Shown here piece by piece: positions 1 through 8,387 of a DNA stretch of 64,000 nt; the stretch's first letter is position 1; each line of letters begins with the position of its first letter. The notes beneath the pieces were generated by a model. The model had not been told where the DNA came from and made no database searches. It was given only the letters and a program-made list of their open reading frames with translations. Source of the stretch: Kitasatospora sp. SUK 42 (lineage in GTDB: Bacteria > Actinomycetota > Actinomycetes > Streptomycetales > Streptomycetaceae); the NCBI RefSeq assembly GCF_015776785.2, contig NZ_LFMD02000002.1, positions 282,919 through 346,918 of the forward strand, in the 5' to 3' direction. A program made the position numbers and the translations under genes.

Positions 1-116
1 ATTCCTCTTCTCGCGTTACCTGCGCCACCCGGGCTCGGAATGACCCCGTGACCCCCCGGTCCTGATCCCGTTATGCGATGCCGGGGCCCGGGGGCCGGCC
101 ACTGGAAGGGACTCAC

Positions 117-578
117 GTGTTCAAGACGGTACTGATGATCGAAAAGGCTCTCTCCGACGCGGACGTGGAGCTGGTCACCACGCTCCACAGCGACGAGAAG
201 GTGTCCTTCGTCGTCCTGATGCAGCCGCGCGGCAGGCAGGACGAACTGCTGCGGGCGCTGGACGACGTCGCCCTCGGCCACCTCGACAAGGTGGTGCACG
301 AGCACGACGAGTCCGAGAGCGGTCCCACCGTGGCCGGTGAATCGCTCGAACACAGCCTGCGCCACCTGCGCTCGGCCGGGGCCGAGGCGAGCGGCGAACT
401 GGTCGAGGAGAAGCCGCTGGAGCGGCTGCGCGAGGTGGTCCGGGACCAGGAGGCGGACGAGGTCGTGGTGCTCACCTCCCCGCACTTCGTGGAGGAGTTC
501 TTCCACCGCGACTGGGCCTCCCAGGCCCGGCACAAGGTGGGGGTCCCGGTGCTGAGGCTGTTCGCCAGCGACTCCTAG
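117..578 (+). CDS. small stress-protein-like protein, function unknown
   Basis: 153 residues starting at a GTG (VFKTVLMIEKAL) with the ribosome site GGAAGGG seven bases upstream; an in-frame ATG at 78 has no such site. The alternating hydrophobic strands and charged helices, and the C-terminal 'ADEVVVLTSPHFVEEFFHRDWASQAR' type segment followed by 'VPVLRLF', resemble a single-domain universal-stress-like (HUP-type) fold, but the nucleotide-binding G-x2-G-x9-G signature is not visible. From memory, orthologues next to murC in Streptomyces are often mislabelled indole-3-glycerol phosphate synthase; nothing here supports that enzyme (the length and catalytic motifs are wrong). It lies 76 bp upstream of murC on the same strand. 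The gene is certainly real; its function is not known. Confidence 0.75.
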   Translation: MFKTVLMIEKALSDADVELVTTLHSDEKVSFVVLMQPRGRQDELLRALDDVALGHLDKVVHEHDESESGPTVAGESLEHSLRHLRSAGAEASGELVEEKPLERLREVVRDQEADEVVVLTSPHFVEEFFHRDWASQARHKVGVPVLRLFASDS

Positions 579-654
579 CCCGGGGCGCCCGTGGTGCAGA
601 ATCGTCCTTGCGGTCCGCCCGCGAGGACGATTCGCACATCGCAGGGACCCACCT

Positions 655-2094
655 GTGCCCACCCATCCCCCGCCCGTACGGAGCCACGCCTTGAACGACG
701 CCGCGCACGACCTGCACGCCCCGCACTTCATCGGCATCGGCGGCGCCGGGATGTCCGGCCTGGCGAAGATCCTCGCAGTGCGCGGTGCCAGCGTCTCCGG
801 CAGCGACTCCAAGGAGTCCGAGACCGTCCTCGCGCTGCGCGCCCTCGGCGCCACCGTGCACGTCGGCCACGCCGCCGAGCACGTGCCGGACGGCACCAGC
901 AGCGTGGTCGTCTCCAGCGCGATCCGGGCCGACAACCCGGAGCTGGCCGCGGCGCGCGAGCGCGGCATCCCCGTGGTGCACCGCTCCGACGCGCTGGCCG
1001 CGCTGATGGGCGGCCGCCGGGCGCTGGCCGTGGCCGGCACCCACGGCAAGACCACGACCACCAGCATGCTCGCCGTCGCCCTCGGCGAGCTGGGCCTCGA
1101 CCCGTCCTACGCGATCGGCGGCGACCTCGACGCGCCCGGCTCCAACGCCCACCACGGCGTCGGCGAGATCTTCGTCGCCGAGGCCGACGAGAGCGACCGC
1201 AGCTTCCACAAGTACGCGCCCGAGGTGGCGATCGTGCTCAACGTGGAGCTGGACCACCACGCCAACTACGCCTCGATCGAGGAGATCTACGAGTCCTTCG
1301 AGACCTTCGTCGGCCGGATCACCCCCGGCGGCACCCTGGTGGTCTCGGCCGACCACGACGGCGCCCGCGAGCTGACCGCCCGGGTGAACGGCCGCGAGGG
1401 TCTGAAGGTCGTGACCGTCGGCGCCGCCGAGGACGCCGACGTCCGGGTGCTCTCGGTGGTCGCCCGCGGCATGACCAGCGAGGTCACCGTGCTGCTGGAC
1501 GGCACCGAGCTGGCCTTCACCGTCTCGGTGCCCGGCCGGCACTACGCCCACAACGCGGTGGCCGCGCTGGCCGCCGGCGTCGCGCTGGGCGTCCCGGCCG
1601 CCGACCTGGCCAAGGCGCTCGGCGCCTACACCGGCGTGCGCCGCCGCCTCCAGCTCAAGGGCGAGGCGGCCGGCGTCCAGGTGATCGACTCCTACGCCCA
1701 CCACCCCACCGAGATGGCCGCCGACCTCGACGCGATCCGCGAGGCCGCCACCGGCCGCGTCCTGGTGGTCTTCCAGCCGCACCTGTTCAGCCGCACCCAG
1801 CAGCTCGCCGAGGAGATGGGCCGGGCGCTCGCGCTGGCCGACGCCTCGGTGGTGCTGGACATCTACCCGGCCCGCGAGGACCCGATCCCGGGCGTGACCA
1901 GCGAGCTGATCATCGACGCCGCCCGCCGGGCCGGCGCCGACGTCACCGCCGAGCACGACTTCGCCGCCGCCCCCGCCCTGCTGGCCGGGCTGGCCCGCCC
2001 CGGCGACCTGCTGCTCACCATGGGCGCGGGCGACGTCACCAACCTCGGCCCCGAAATTCTGGAGCACCTCGCGAACGTTGCCTCCAACGTCTGA
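655..2094 (+). CDS. murC: UDP-N-acetylmuramate--L-alanine ligase MurC
   Basis: 479 residues. Adds L-alanine to UDP-MurNAc in the cytoplasm with ATP, the first peptide step of peptidoglycan precursor synthesis. Visible: the N-terminal UDP-binding loop HFIGIGGAGMSG (about residues 24-35), the Mur-ligase P-loop AVAGTHGKTTTTSM (about 125-138), the central-domain EADESDRSF and the ENxEPDHxxxY-like NVELDHHANY, and the C-terminal domain with SYAHHPTEM and FQPHLFSRT. Length is normal for the family. The GTG at 655 has CAGGGA upstream. A TTG at 691 with GGAG is a possible shorter start that would leave the Rossmann loop intact. msrB begins 22 bp downstream, so the two may be cotranscribed. Confidence 0.96.
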   Translation: MPTHPPPVRSHALNDAAHDLHAPHFIGIGGAGMSGLAKILAVRGASVSGSDSKESETVLALRALGATVHVGHAAEHVPDGTSSVVVSSAIRADNPELAAARERGIPVVHRSDALAALMGGRRALAVAGTHGKTTTTSMLAVALGELGLDPSYAIGGDLDAPGSNAHHGVGEIFVAEADESDRSFHKYAPEVAIVLNVELDHHANYASIEEIYESFETFVGRITPGGTLVVSADHDGARELTARVNGREGLKVVTVGAAEDADVRVLSVVARGMTSEVTVLLDGTELAFTVSVPGRHYAHNAVAALAAGVALGVPAADLAKALGAYTGVRRRLQLKGEAAGVQVIDSYAHHPTEMAADLDAIREAATGRVLVVFQPHLFSRTQQLAEEMGRALALADASVVLDIYPAREDPIPGVTSELIIDAARRAGADVTAEHDFAAAPALLAGLARPGDLLLTMGAGDVTNLGPEILEHLANVASNV

Positions 2095-2116
2095 CGTACG
2101 CCGAGCGGGAGTCGTG

Positions 2117-2527
2117 ATGAGCTACGAGATCCAGAAGACCGAGGCCGAGTGGCGCGCCCAGCTCAGCCCCGAGGAGTACCACGTGCTCCGTGAGGCGGGC
2201 ACCGAGCGCCCGTTCACCGGTGAGTACACCGACACCAGGACGGTCGGCGTCTACGGCTGCCGGGCCTGCGGTGCGGAGCTGTTCAGCTCCGAGACCAAGT
2301 TCGACAGCCACTGCGGCTGGCCGTCCTTCTACGATCCGCGCGACTCCGACGCCGTGGAGCTGCTGGAGGACAACAGCCTCGGCATGCGCCGGGTCGAGGT
2401 CCGCTGCAAGCGGTGCGGCGGCCACCTCGGCCACGTCTTCGAGGGCGAGGGCTACGGCACCCCGACCGACCTCCGGTACTGCATCAACAGCATCTCGCTG
2501 ACGCTCCGGCCGGCCGAGCAGGGCTGA
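2117..2527 (+). CDS. msrB: peptide-methionine (R)-S-oxide reductase MsrB
   Basis: 136 residues. Repairs the R-epimer of methionine sulfoxide in proteins. Shows the two zinc-binding CxxC pairs (GCRACGAELF and RCKRCGGHLGHVF), the substrate motif FDSHCGWPSFY and the catalytic cysteine in RYCINSIS near the C-terminus, all in the usual order for MsrB. The cysteine in HCGWPSF is the likely resolving or accessory residue. ATG at 2117 follows GCGGGAG. It lies just after murC on the same strand, and a hairpin terminator separates it from the convergent conservon. Confidence 0.96.
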   Translation: MSYEIQKTEAEWRAQLSPEEYHVLREAGTERPFTGEYTDTRTVGVYGCRACGAELFSSETKFDSHCGWPSFYDPRDSDAVELLEDNSLGMRRVEVRCKRCGGHLGHVFEGEGYGTPTDLRYCINSISLTLRPAEQG

Positions 2528-2539
2528 CCTGCGAACACG

Positions 2540-2567
2540 AGGGGCCCGGAGCCGACTCCGGGCCCTT
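2540..2567. terminator. bidirectional hairpin terminator between msrB and cvnE
   Basis: Inverted repeat GGGCCCGGAG / CTCCGGGCCC with a four-base loop (CCGA), extended by A-T at the base and followed by TT on the plus strand. It sits in the 44-bp gap between two convergent genes and so could stop transcription from both. Confidence 0.75.
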
Positions 2568-2571
2568 CGCG

Positions 2572-3765
2572 CTACCCGGCCACCGCCGCGAAGCGGACCG
2601 GGAGGTGGACCAGGGCGCGGTGGAAGGGGCCCGGCCGCCAGAGCAACTCCTCGGCCGGGGTGGCCAGTTCGAGGTCGCTGAGCCGGCTGGTCAGCTGCTC
2701 GATCGCGGTGATCGCGATCAGCAGCGCGGGGTCGCGGGCCGGGCAGGCGTGCGGGCCGGCCGCCCAGGCCAGGTGGGCGCTCTCGCCGCTGCGCAGCTCG
2801 GTGCCGTCGGTGGGCGGCGCGGCCTGGGAGTTGGCGGCCGCGTACGAGACCAGCACCAGCGAGCCGGCCGGGATCTCCCGGCCGTGGAAGGTGATGTCGT
2901 ACCGCGGGTAGTGGGCGGAGAGGTTGGCCAGCGGCGGCTCGTGCCAGAGCACCTCGTCGATCGCCTGGTGCGCGGTCATCGCGCCGCCGAACAGCGAGCC
3001 GGCGTAGCGGGCGTCGGTGAGCAGGCGCAGCAGGGCGTTGCCGATCAGGTTGGTGGTCGGCTCGTGCCCGGCGATCAGCGAGAGGGTGATCTGCCGGATC
3101 ACCTCGTCGTCGTCCAGCCCGACGGGGTGGGTGACGAACCAGGAGGCGAGGTCGTGCCGGGGGTGCGCGCGGCGCTCGGCGACCATGGCGGTGACCACCG
3201 CGACGAGCTTCCCGTACGCGGCGCCGGCCCGCTCGGTGGACTCGATCAGCCCGGTGATCGCGGCGACCACCTCGGCGCTGTCCCGCTCGGGCACGCCGAA
3301 CCAGGTGGTGAGCACGAACGCGGGCAGCTGGCGGGCGTACTCGGCGATCAGGTCGGCGCGACCGACCGCCGCGAAGCGGTCGATCAGCTGGTGGGCGACC
3401 TCGGCGACCTGGCGCTGGAGCCGGTGCGGTTCGAACAGGGCGAGGCCGTCGGTGATCACCGCGCGGTAGCGGGCGTGCGTCTCACCGTCGCTGAACAGCG
3501 CGGTGGGGCGGTAGCCGAGCACCGGGAGCAGCGGGGAGTCCGACGGGACGGTCCGCTGCCAGTCCCGGGAGTCCTTGGAGAAGGTGTCGGTGTCGCGCAG
3601 CAGGTCCAGGGCGGCCTGGTAGTCGGTGACCAGCAGGGCCTCGACGCCGGGCGCGATCTCCACCGGGGCGACCGCGCCGTGGCGGCGCAGCCGCTCGTAC
3701 ACCAGCTGCGGGTCGGCGGCGAACACCGGTCCGTAGATCGGGGTCGGGCGGGTCTCGACGGTCAC
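2572..3765 (-). CDS. conservon cytochrome P450 (CvnE, CYP157-like)
   Basis: 397 residues, the last gene of the conservon. P450 signatures: I-helix AGHEPTT (232-238), heme loop HLAWAAGPHACPAR with the thiolate C341, and the normal length for a bacterial class I P450. Two features are odd. The K-helix E-x-x-R reads EVLW (271-274), with Trp in place of the nearly invariant Arg, and the Phe of the heme signature is Trp (W334). Loss of ExxR is, from established knowledge, the hallmark of the Streptomyces CYP157 family, which is tied to conservons. No ferredoxin gene is next to it. The start overlaps the cvnD stop by 4 bp (ATGA), so it is probably translated by coupling. Substrate unknown. Confidence 0.92.
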   Translation of the reverse strand: MTVETRPTPIYGPVFAADPQLVYERLRRHGAVAPVEIAPGVEALLVTDYQAALDLLRDTDTFSKDSRDWQRTVPSDSPLLPVLGYRPTALFSDGETHARYRAVITDGLALFEPHRLQRQVAEVAHQLIDRFAAVGRADLIAEYARQLPAFVLTTWFGVPERDSAEVVAAITGLIESTERAGAAYGKLVAVVTAMVAERRAHPRHDLASWFVTHPVGLDDDEVIRQITLSLIAGHEPTTNLIGNALLRLLTDARYAGSLFGGAMTAHQAIDEVLWHEPPLANLSAHYPRYDITFHGREIPAGSLVLVSYAAANSQAAPPTDGTELRSGESAHLAWAAGPHACPARDPALLIAITAIEQLTSRLSDLELATPAEELLWRPGPFHRALVHLPVRFAAVAG

Positions 3766-4400
3766 GGGCGTTCCTCGGCGTCGGTGGAGGCGGCGGGCAG
3801 GGTGTCGAGGACGTGCTCGGCCAGGGCGATCAGCGCGTCGAGGCTGCTGTCGCGCTCGCGCGCGTCGCAGAGCAGCAGCGGGGTGGTGGGGTGCAGGTCC
3901 AGGTGGGCCCGCAGCACCTCGGACGGGTGGTCCGGGGAGTCCGGGAAGCGGTTGACGGCCACGGCGTACGGCAGGCCCTGCTCCTCGACCATGTCCATGA
4001 TCTCGAAGGAGTCGGCCAGCCGGCGGGTGTCGGCGAGCACCAGGGCGCCCAGGGCGCCGCGGGCGATGTCCTGCCAGAGCGGGAAGAAGCGACGCTGGCC
4101 GGGGGTGCCGAACATGTAGAGCACGGTGTTGCCGGGCAGGGTGAGCCGGCCGAAGTCCACGGCGACGGTGGTGGTGGACTTCTCGGGCAGGCCGGCCAGG
4201 TCGTCCACCGGCCGTCCGGTCTCGGTCATCGCCTCCTCGGTGTGCAGGGTGGCGATCTCGGAGAGGGTGCGGATGAGGGTGGTCTTGCCGACCCCGAACG
4301 GGCCGGCGACCACCAGTTTCATGAGCAGCTGGTCCCGGTCGGGCAGGTAGCCCACCCGGCCCGGCCGGTCGACCGGGCTACCGGAGCGCACGGAGTCCAA
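3762..4400 (-). CDS. conservon small GTPase CvnD
   Basis: 212 residues, Mgl/Ras-like GTP/ATP-binding protein of conservons. The P-loop GPFGVGKTT (33-41) is followed by the switch-region AVDFGRL and the Walker-B/G3-like FGTPGQRRF; NRFPDS fills the NKxD position, with the Lys replaced. It overlaps cvnC by 23 bp, typical of these operons. In the best studied conservons (family knowledge) the four Cvn proteins form a membrane-associated complex analogous to a eukaryotic G-protein signalling unit. The partner here would be the histidine-kinase-like CvnA. Confidence 0.94.
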   Translation of the reverse strand: MDSVRSGSPVDRPGRVGYLPDRDQLLMKLVVAGPFGVGKTTLIRTLSEIATLHTEEAMTETGRPVDDLAGLPEKSTTTVAVDFGRLTLPGNTVLYMFGTPGQRRFFPLWQDIARGALGALVLADTRRLADSFEIMDMVEEQGLPYAVAVNRFPDSPDHPSEVLRAHLDLHPTTPLLLCDARERDSSLDALIALAEHVLDTLPAASTDAEERP

Positions 4401-4740
4401 CGAGGAGCCTCTCGACGATGGAGCGGTCGGTCTGCTGGGCCCGCGGGATCGGTGCGCGGGCGTGCAGACGGCCCGCCTCGACCAGATCGGCCGCGAGGAA
4501 GACGGTGGCGCTGACCGGCAGGCGCAGGTGCGCGGCGGCCTCCACCACGGTCAGCGCGCCGGGGCGCAGCAACTCCCAGAGCCGGCGGTGTTCGGGTTCG
4601 AGTTCGGCCGGCGGTTCGGCCCGGTCGGTCCGGTCGGCGAACAGCACGGTCAGCCGCTCGAAGCCCTCGGTGCCGGGGCGGCTGCGGCCGCCGGTGGCCA
4701 GATAGGCGGGCACCATCCGCCTGCGGGGGACGGCGTTCAT
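4378..4740 (-). CDS. conservon protein CvnC (DUF742)
   Basis: 120 residues. The C-terminal half (ALTVVEAAAHLRLPVSATVFLAADLVEAG) is the DUF742 winged-helix-like signature, ending in the conserved SIVERLLVGLRAL. The N-terminal VPAYLATGGRSRP is also typical of the family. It overlaps cvnB by 4 bp and cvnD by 23 bp. Its biochemical role is not established beyond being a member of the Cvn complex. Confidence 0.94.
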   Translation of the reverse strand: MNAVPRRRMVPAYLATGGRSRPGTEGFERLTVLFADRTDRAEPPAELEPEHRRLWELLRPGALTVVEAAAHLRLPVSATVFLAADLVEAGRLHARAPIPRAQQTDRSIVERLLVGLRALR

Positions 4741-5168
4741 GATCCGGCGGTGGCGTCCGGCCGCCGGGACGGGCTGGCGAGCGCGCGGGCCAGGGCGGCG
4801 ACCTGGAGCTGCATCTGGTAGGACACGTTGCCGAGTTGGGCGTCCGGGGTGGTGAACACCGCGAGCGAGGTGTTCTCCCCGGCGGGGACGACGATGGCGT
4901 AGCCGAGGTCGGACTCCACCACGGTCTGTGCCAGCCGGGGCCGCTCGGTGTCGGTGAAGGCGGTGGTGAAGGCCCGGGCGGCGGCGTGCACGGTGGCGGT
5001 CATCGCGGCGACCCGCTCGGCGGAGGCCCGGCCGAGGCCGTCGGAGGCGCCCTCGACGAGGCCGTCGCCGGTGGCGATCACCGCGTGCAGCACCCCCGGG
5101 AGCTCCAGCAGCGGGCTCAGCACCCAGGAGATCTCGTCGGTCGCGGTCGGGCTGGGCGAGCTGCTCAC
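4737..5168 (-). CDS. conservon roadblock/LC7 protein CvnB
   Basis: 143 residues with one roadblock/LC7 domain: ISWVLSPLLELPGVLHAVIATGDGL at the start and the conserved central YAIVVPAGENTSLAVF strand pair. Roadblock proteins of this type act as partners or GTPase-activating proteins for MglA-like GTPases, which fits its position beside cvnD. It overlaps cvnA by 4 bp (5165-5168) and cvnC by 4 bp, giving a translationally coupled chain. Confidence 0.94.
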   Translation of the reverse strand: MSSSPSPTATDEISWVLSPLLELPGVLHAVIATGDGLVEGASDGLGRASAERVAAMTATVHAAARAFTTAFTDTERPRLAQTVVESDLGYAIVVPAGENTSLAVFTTPDAQLGNVSYQMQLQVAALARALASPSRRPDATAGS

Positions 5169-7048
5169 TGCTCGGCTCCTTCTAAGGTCTGGCCGGTGGT
5201 GTGGTCACCTGGATCGCGGTCGGCGGTGGTGCCGCCGACCGCGGTGCCGGTCGGTTCGGGTACGGCTTCGGAGGTCTCGTCGGGTACGGCGCGCTCGCGG
5301 GCGGCCTGCTCGCGGGCCTGCGCCACGGCGGCCCGGCCGGAGCCGGTGCCCTGCTGCAGCGCCTGCCAGTGGGCGGCGGCCCGCTCGGGGCACCGGTCGG
5401 CGGTGGGGGTCCGGTCCACGGCGGGGGCGGGCGCGGGCGCGCCCGGCTCCCCGGTCGCGATCGGACGGCGGCGGCGCCGGCTGGGCAGGCCGCTGCCGTC
5501 GCCGGACGGGCCCGGCGTCCCGGCCGGCTTCGGTTCCGCCGTCGGCGTCGCCGCTTCCGCGGCCCGTTCCGGGGCGGGGGCGGTCGCCGGACCGGCCGGC
5601 TCCGGGTCCCGCACCACGTGGATGGCCGGGGCCGGGTGCGGGCCCGGCTGGTGGTGGCGGTCGGCGAGCACCGGCCCGTCCTGCTCGTCGGCGTCGCGCA
5701 TCGGCGGGACGGCCTGGACGGTGGGCGCCGGGGCCGGTCCGCTGCCGGCCCGCAGCGGCAGCGGGGTGAGGACCGACAACGGCTGCTCGTCGTCCACCAC
5801 CGTCACCAGGCCGGCCGGGATGCGCAGGATGGTCCGCATGCCGCCGTACGGCGAGGGCTCGATGTGGCAGGCGAAGCCGTACTGGCGGGCCAGTTTGCCG
5901 ACCACCGCGAAGCCGGTCTTGGGCGGGTTGCCGAGCTCGGTGAGCAGGACGTCCGACGGGCCGGCCAGCAGTCGGCGGGCGCGGCGCAGTTGGTCCTCGT
6001 CCATGCCGATGCCGCTGTCGTCGATGATCACCAGCGCGCCGCGGCCGCCCTGCTGGACGGTGACCGGGACGTCGGTCTCCGGGTGGGAGTAGGCGGTGGC
6101 GTTGGCGAGCAGCTCGGCGATCGCGATGGCGATCGGCTCGGCGGCCCGGGCGACCACCGCGAGCCGCTGCTCCCGCAGGTGGTTGGCGACCTTGATCCGG
6201 GCGTAGCCGGGCACCCGGGAGAGCGCGCCGACCACGACCTCGGCGAGCGGGGAGTCGGTGCGGGCCAGGCCCGGCCAGGCCTCGCAGAGCACGGCGATGG
6301 TCTGGATCCGGCGCAGCGCGACCTCGTTGCGGAAGTCGACCTCCAGCAGCCGGGGGTCGTCGTTGTCGTGCTGGAGCTGCTGGACCAGGCTCTGGATCTG
6401 GTATAGCAGGGTCTGGATCCGGGAGGTGGCGCCGCGCATCGCGGCCCGGGCGGCGGCGTCGACCCGCTCGCGCTCGTCGGTGAGCGCGGCGCCGGCGGCG
6501 TCCAGGACGGACTGCAACGCCCGGACGGCCTCGGGGCCGACGGCCTGCGCGTCCAGCGGGCCCACCAGCGGGGCGTTGGCGTGCGTCAGCCGTACGGCGG
6601 TGGCGGCGACCCGCTCCTGGGCGAGGTGGCCGATCTCGGCGAGCAGCGCGACTGCGTGCTGCTCGGCGGCGGCGAGGCGGCGCTCGGCCTCCTCGGCGCG
6701 GGCGGTCGCGGCGGCGCCGTGCCGCTCCGCCTCCCGGGCGGCCTCCTGGGCGTCGCGGGCCGCCTCCTGGGCCTCCCGGACGCTCCGCTCGGTGGCCCGC
6801 TGGTGCTCCTCGGCCCGCTGGGCCTGCCCGGCGGAGTTCCTGGCGGCCTCCTGGGCCTCGCGCAACTGCTGTTCGGCGCGGGCGAGTCGGCCCTCCGCGA
6901 CGCGGATGCGCTCCTCCCCGTGGCCTCGGGCGGTCTCGGCGGCCACCGCCCGGGTGACGGCCTTGGCCCGGCCGCGGGCGAACGCGCCCGCGGCCACGGC
7001 GGCGACCAGCGCCAGGGCGATCAGCGCGACCAGCGCGATCTGCGTCAT
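5165..7048 (-). CDS. conservon sensor-kinase-like protein CvnA
   Basis: 627 residues, first gene of the conservon. One N-terminal membrane segment (about 3-23) is followed by a long Ala/Glu/Arg/Gln coiled coil (about 35-135) and a linker. The GHKL ATPase domain has the N box ELLANATAYS (312-321), G1 DDSGIGM (343-349) and G2 GFAVVGKLA (380-388). A disordered Pro/Ala-rich tail of about 200 residues follows. There is no large extracellular sensor loop. The helix that usually carries LDH-x-ATR in CvnA-type kinases reads VDFRNEVALRR (238-248), so I do not see the expected phospho-acceptor histidine. Either it is an ATP-binding scaffold or the histidine lies elsewhere. Confidence 0.92.
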   Translation of the reverse strand: MTQIALVALIALALVAAVAAGAFARGRAKAVTRAVAAETARGHGEERIRVAEGRLARAEQQLREAQEAARNSAGQAQRAEEHQRATERSVREAQEAARDAQEAAREAERHGAAATARAEEAERRLAAAEQHAVALLAEIGHLAQERVAATAVRLTHANAPLVGPLDAQAVGPEAVRALQSVLDAAGAALTDERERVDAAARAAMRGATSRIQTLLYQIQSLVQQLQHDNDDPRLLEVDFRNEVALRRIQTIAVLCEAWPGLARTDSPLAEVVVGALSRVPGYARIKVANHLREQRLAVVARAAEPIAIAIAELLANATAYSHPETDVPVTVQQGGRGALVIIDDSGIGMDEDQLRRARRLLAGPSDVLLTELGNPPKTGFAVVGKLARQYGFACHIEPSPYGGMRTILRIPAGLVTVVDDEQPLSVLTPLPLRAGSGPAPAPTVQAVPPMRDADEQDGPVLADRHHQPGPHPAPAIHVVRDPEPAGPATAPAPERAAEAATPTAEPKPAGTPGPSGDGSGLPSRRRRRPIATGEPGAPAPAPAVDRTPTADRCPERAAAHWQALQQGTGSGRAAVAQAREQAARERAVPDETSEAVPEPTGTAVGGTTADRDPGDHTTGQTLEGAEQ

Positions 7049-7184
7049 CGAAGTCCTCGGGTGTCCTTGCGGGTCGTCCTGGGCGGTGGCGCCGGTGGCC
7101 GGCGGCCTGTCGGGGGTGGCCGGTCACGGGCGGTCGGTCACGGGTGGGGCCGGTGGCCGGTGGCGGAGGGCCGGTGACGGGCGG

Positions 7185-8195
7185 TCAGTTGCGCGCCGGG
7201 CGCGGGCGCGGGACGCGGGCGGCGTCCTCGGCCAGTTCGCGGGCCACCAGGGCGACCTGGCTCATCGCGTCCAGGATGCCGGGCGCCTCGGAGCCGTCCA
7301 GGTGCCGGTACTCGGCCGCGATGGTGAGCACCAGCCGCTCGGGCAGGCCGAGTTCGGGGTGCCGCTGCTCGGCTATCACCCGTCGGGCGGCGTCCAGCGC
7401 GGGTATTCCGGCGGCGTGCAGCGCGTGGGCGCGCTCACGGACGTAGCCGAGGTAGCCGATGTGCTCGCGGACGCCCTCGCGGTCGAGCACCGGGCCGTGG
7501 CCGGGGACGAAGATCTCGGCGCCGGTGGCCAGGGCCTGCTCGCAGGCGCCGATGACGTTCTCCAGCGGGCCGGCCCAGTGCGAGGGGTGGTCGCCGGGCT
7601 GCTCGGGGGTCGAGGAGAAGATCACGTCGCCGGTGAACACGGCCCGCTGGTGCGGGAGGTGGACGATGAGGTCGCCGCCGGTGTGGGCGGCGGGCAGGCT
7701 GGTGATCTGCACCGGGTAGTCGCCGACCTTCAGCTCCAGCTCGCCGGTGAAGACGGTGTCCGGGTGCACCGGCTCGGTGGCGGACCAGTCGAAGCGCCCG
7801 AAGTGCTCCCGCAGGTAGTTGCCGAGCAGGGAGTCCGGGTCGCTGTTGGTGACCAGCGCGTGCTGCTGCTGGGGGGTGGGCTCCCAGTGGATGTGCTCCA
7901 GCGCCTCGCGGGTGGCGATCACCTCGGCGTCCGGGAGCACTCCGGCGCCCCACAGGTGGTCACCGTTGGCGTGGGTGACGACCACCCGGTCGATCTCCAC
8001 CCCGGTCGGCAGCAGGCGGCGGCTCGCGGCGAGGAACTCCCCGGCGAGCGAGGGGTCGTAGGGGGTGTCGATCCAGAGCGCGGTCGTCCCGGAGGCGAGC
8101 AGACCGCAGTTGGCCAGGCCCCAGCCCCGCTTAGGGGGGAGCCACACGTACAGGTCCTCGGCAATCGCGCTCACGTTCGCACGGTTGATCGTCAT
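7185..8195 (-). CDS. metallo-beta-lactamase-fold hydrolase
   Basis: 336 residues from the ATG at 8195. Upstream in-frame starts exist, but a -10-like CATAAT lies seven bases before this ATG. MBL-fold motifs in order: VVTHANGDHLWG (H75, D79, H80), then PAAHTGGDL, FTGDVIFSS and FVPGHGPVLDR. The second histidine of the classic HxHxDH is Asn (N77), so the Zn1 site is altered. This HxNGDH form recurs in a subgroup of actinobacterial MBL proteins as far as I recall. Substrate unknown. It lies 136 bp upstream of cvnA on the same strand; that gap is made of GGTCACGGGCGG-like short repeats. Confidence 0.85.
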   Translation of the reverse strand: MTINRANVSAIAEDLYVWLPPKRGWGLANCGLLASGTTALWIDTPYDPSLAGEFLAASRRLLPTGVEIDRVVVTHANGDHLWGAGVLPDAEVIATREALEHIHWEPTPQQQHALVTNSDPDSLLGNYLREHFGRFDWSATEPVHPDTVFTGELELKVGDYPVQITSLPAAHTGGDLIVHLPHQRAVFTGDVIFSSTPEQPGDHPSHWAGPLENVIGACEQALATGAEIFVPGHGPVLDREGVREHIGYLGYVRERAHALHAAGIPALDAARRVIAEQRHPELGLPERLVLTIAAEYRHLDGSEAPGILDAMSQVALVARELAEDAARVPRPRPARN

Positions 8196-8202
8196 GCGCG
8201 CG

Positions 8203-8208
8203 ATTATG
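8203..8208 (-). promoter_or_regulatory. -10 element, probable leaderless start of the MBL gene
   Basis: On the minus strand CATAAT ends seven bases before the ATG at 8195 and no ribosome-binding site is present. That places the transcription start at or next to the A of the ATG. A good -35 is not obvious. Confidence 0.4.
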
Positions 8209-8387
8209 CCCACCTTGTGCCTGGAGTGGGGCAAAACCTGCACGAACGGCCTGAGTTCGTGCCCCAGTCCCTCCCGGGCTGTCCGGTTTCGCACCGCGTG
8301 GTCGAGACCAATCCTCTCACCATTCGGGACGACTGGTGGACACTTCGCCCCGGAACCCGGAGGAGATGAGGGAGGGGACGGCGGGTG

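Noticed and set aside
117..578. Indole-3-glycerol phosphate synthase
   Set aside because: Too short and no TrpC barrel motifs; the name is a propagated mislabel as far as I recall.
472..2067. Long minus-strand open frame opposite murC
   Set aside because: Gly/Ala/Val/Arg/His-only composition, no ribosome site and perfect antisense overlap with a clear murC; a by-product of high GC.
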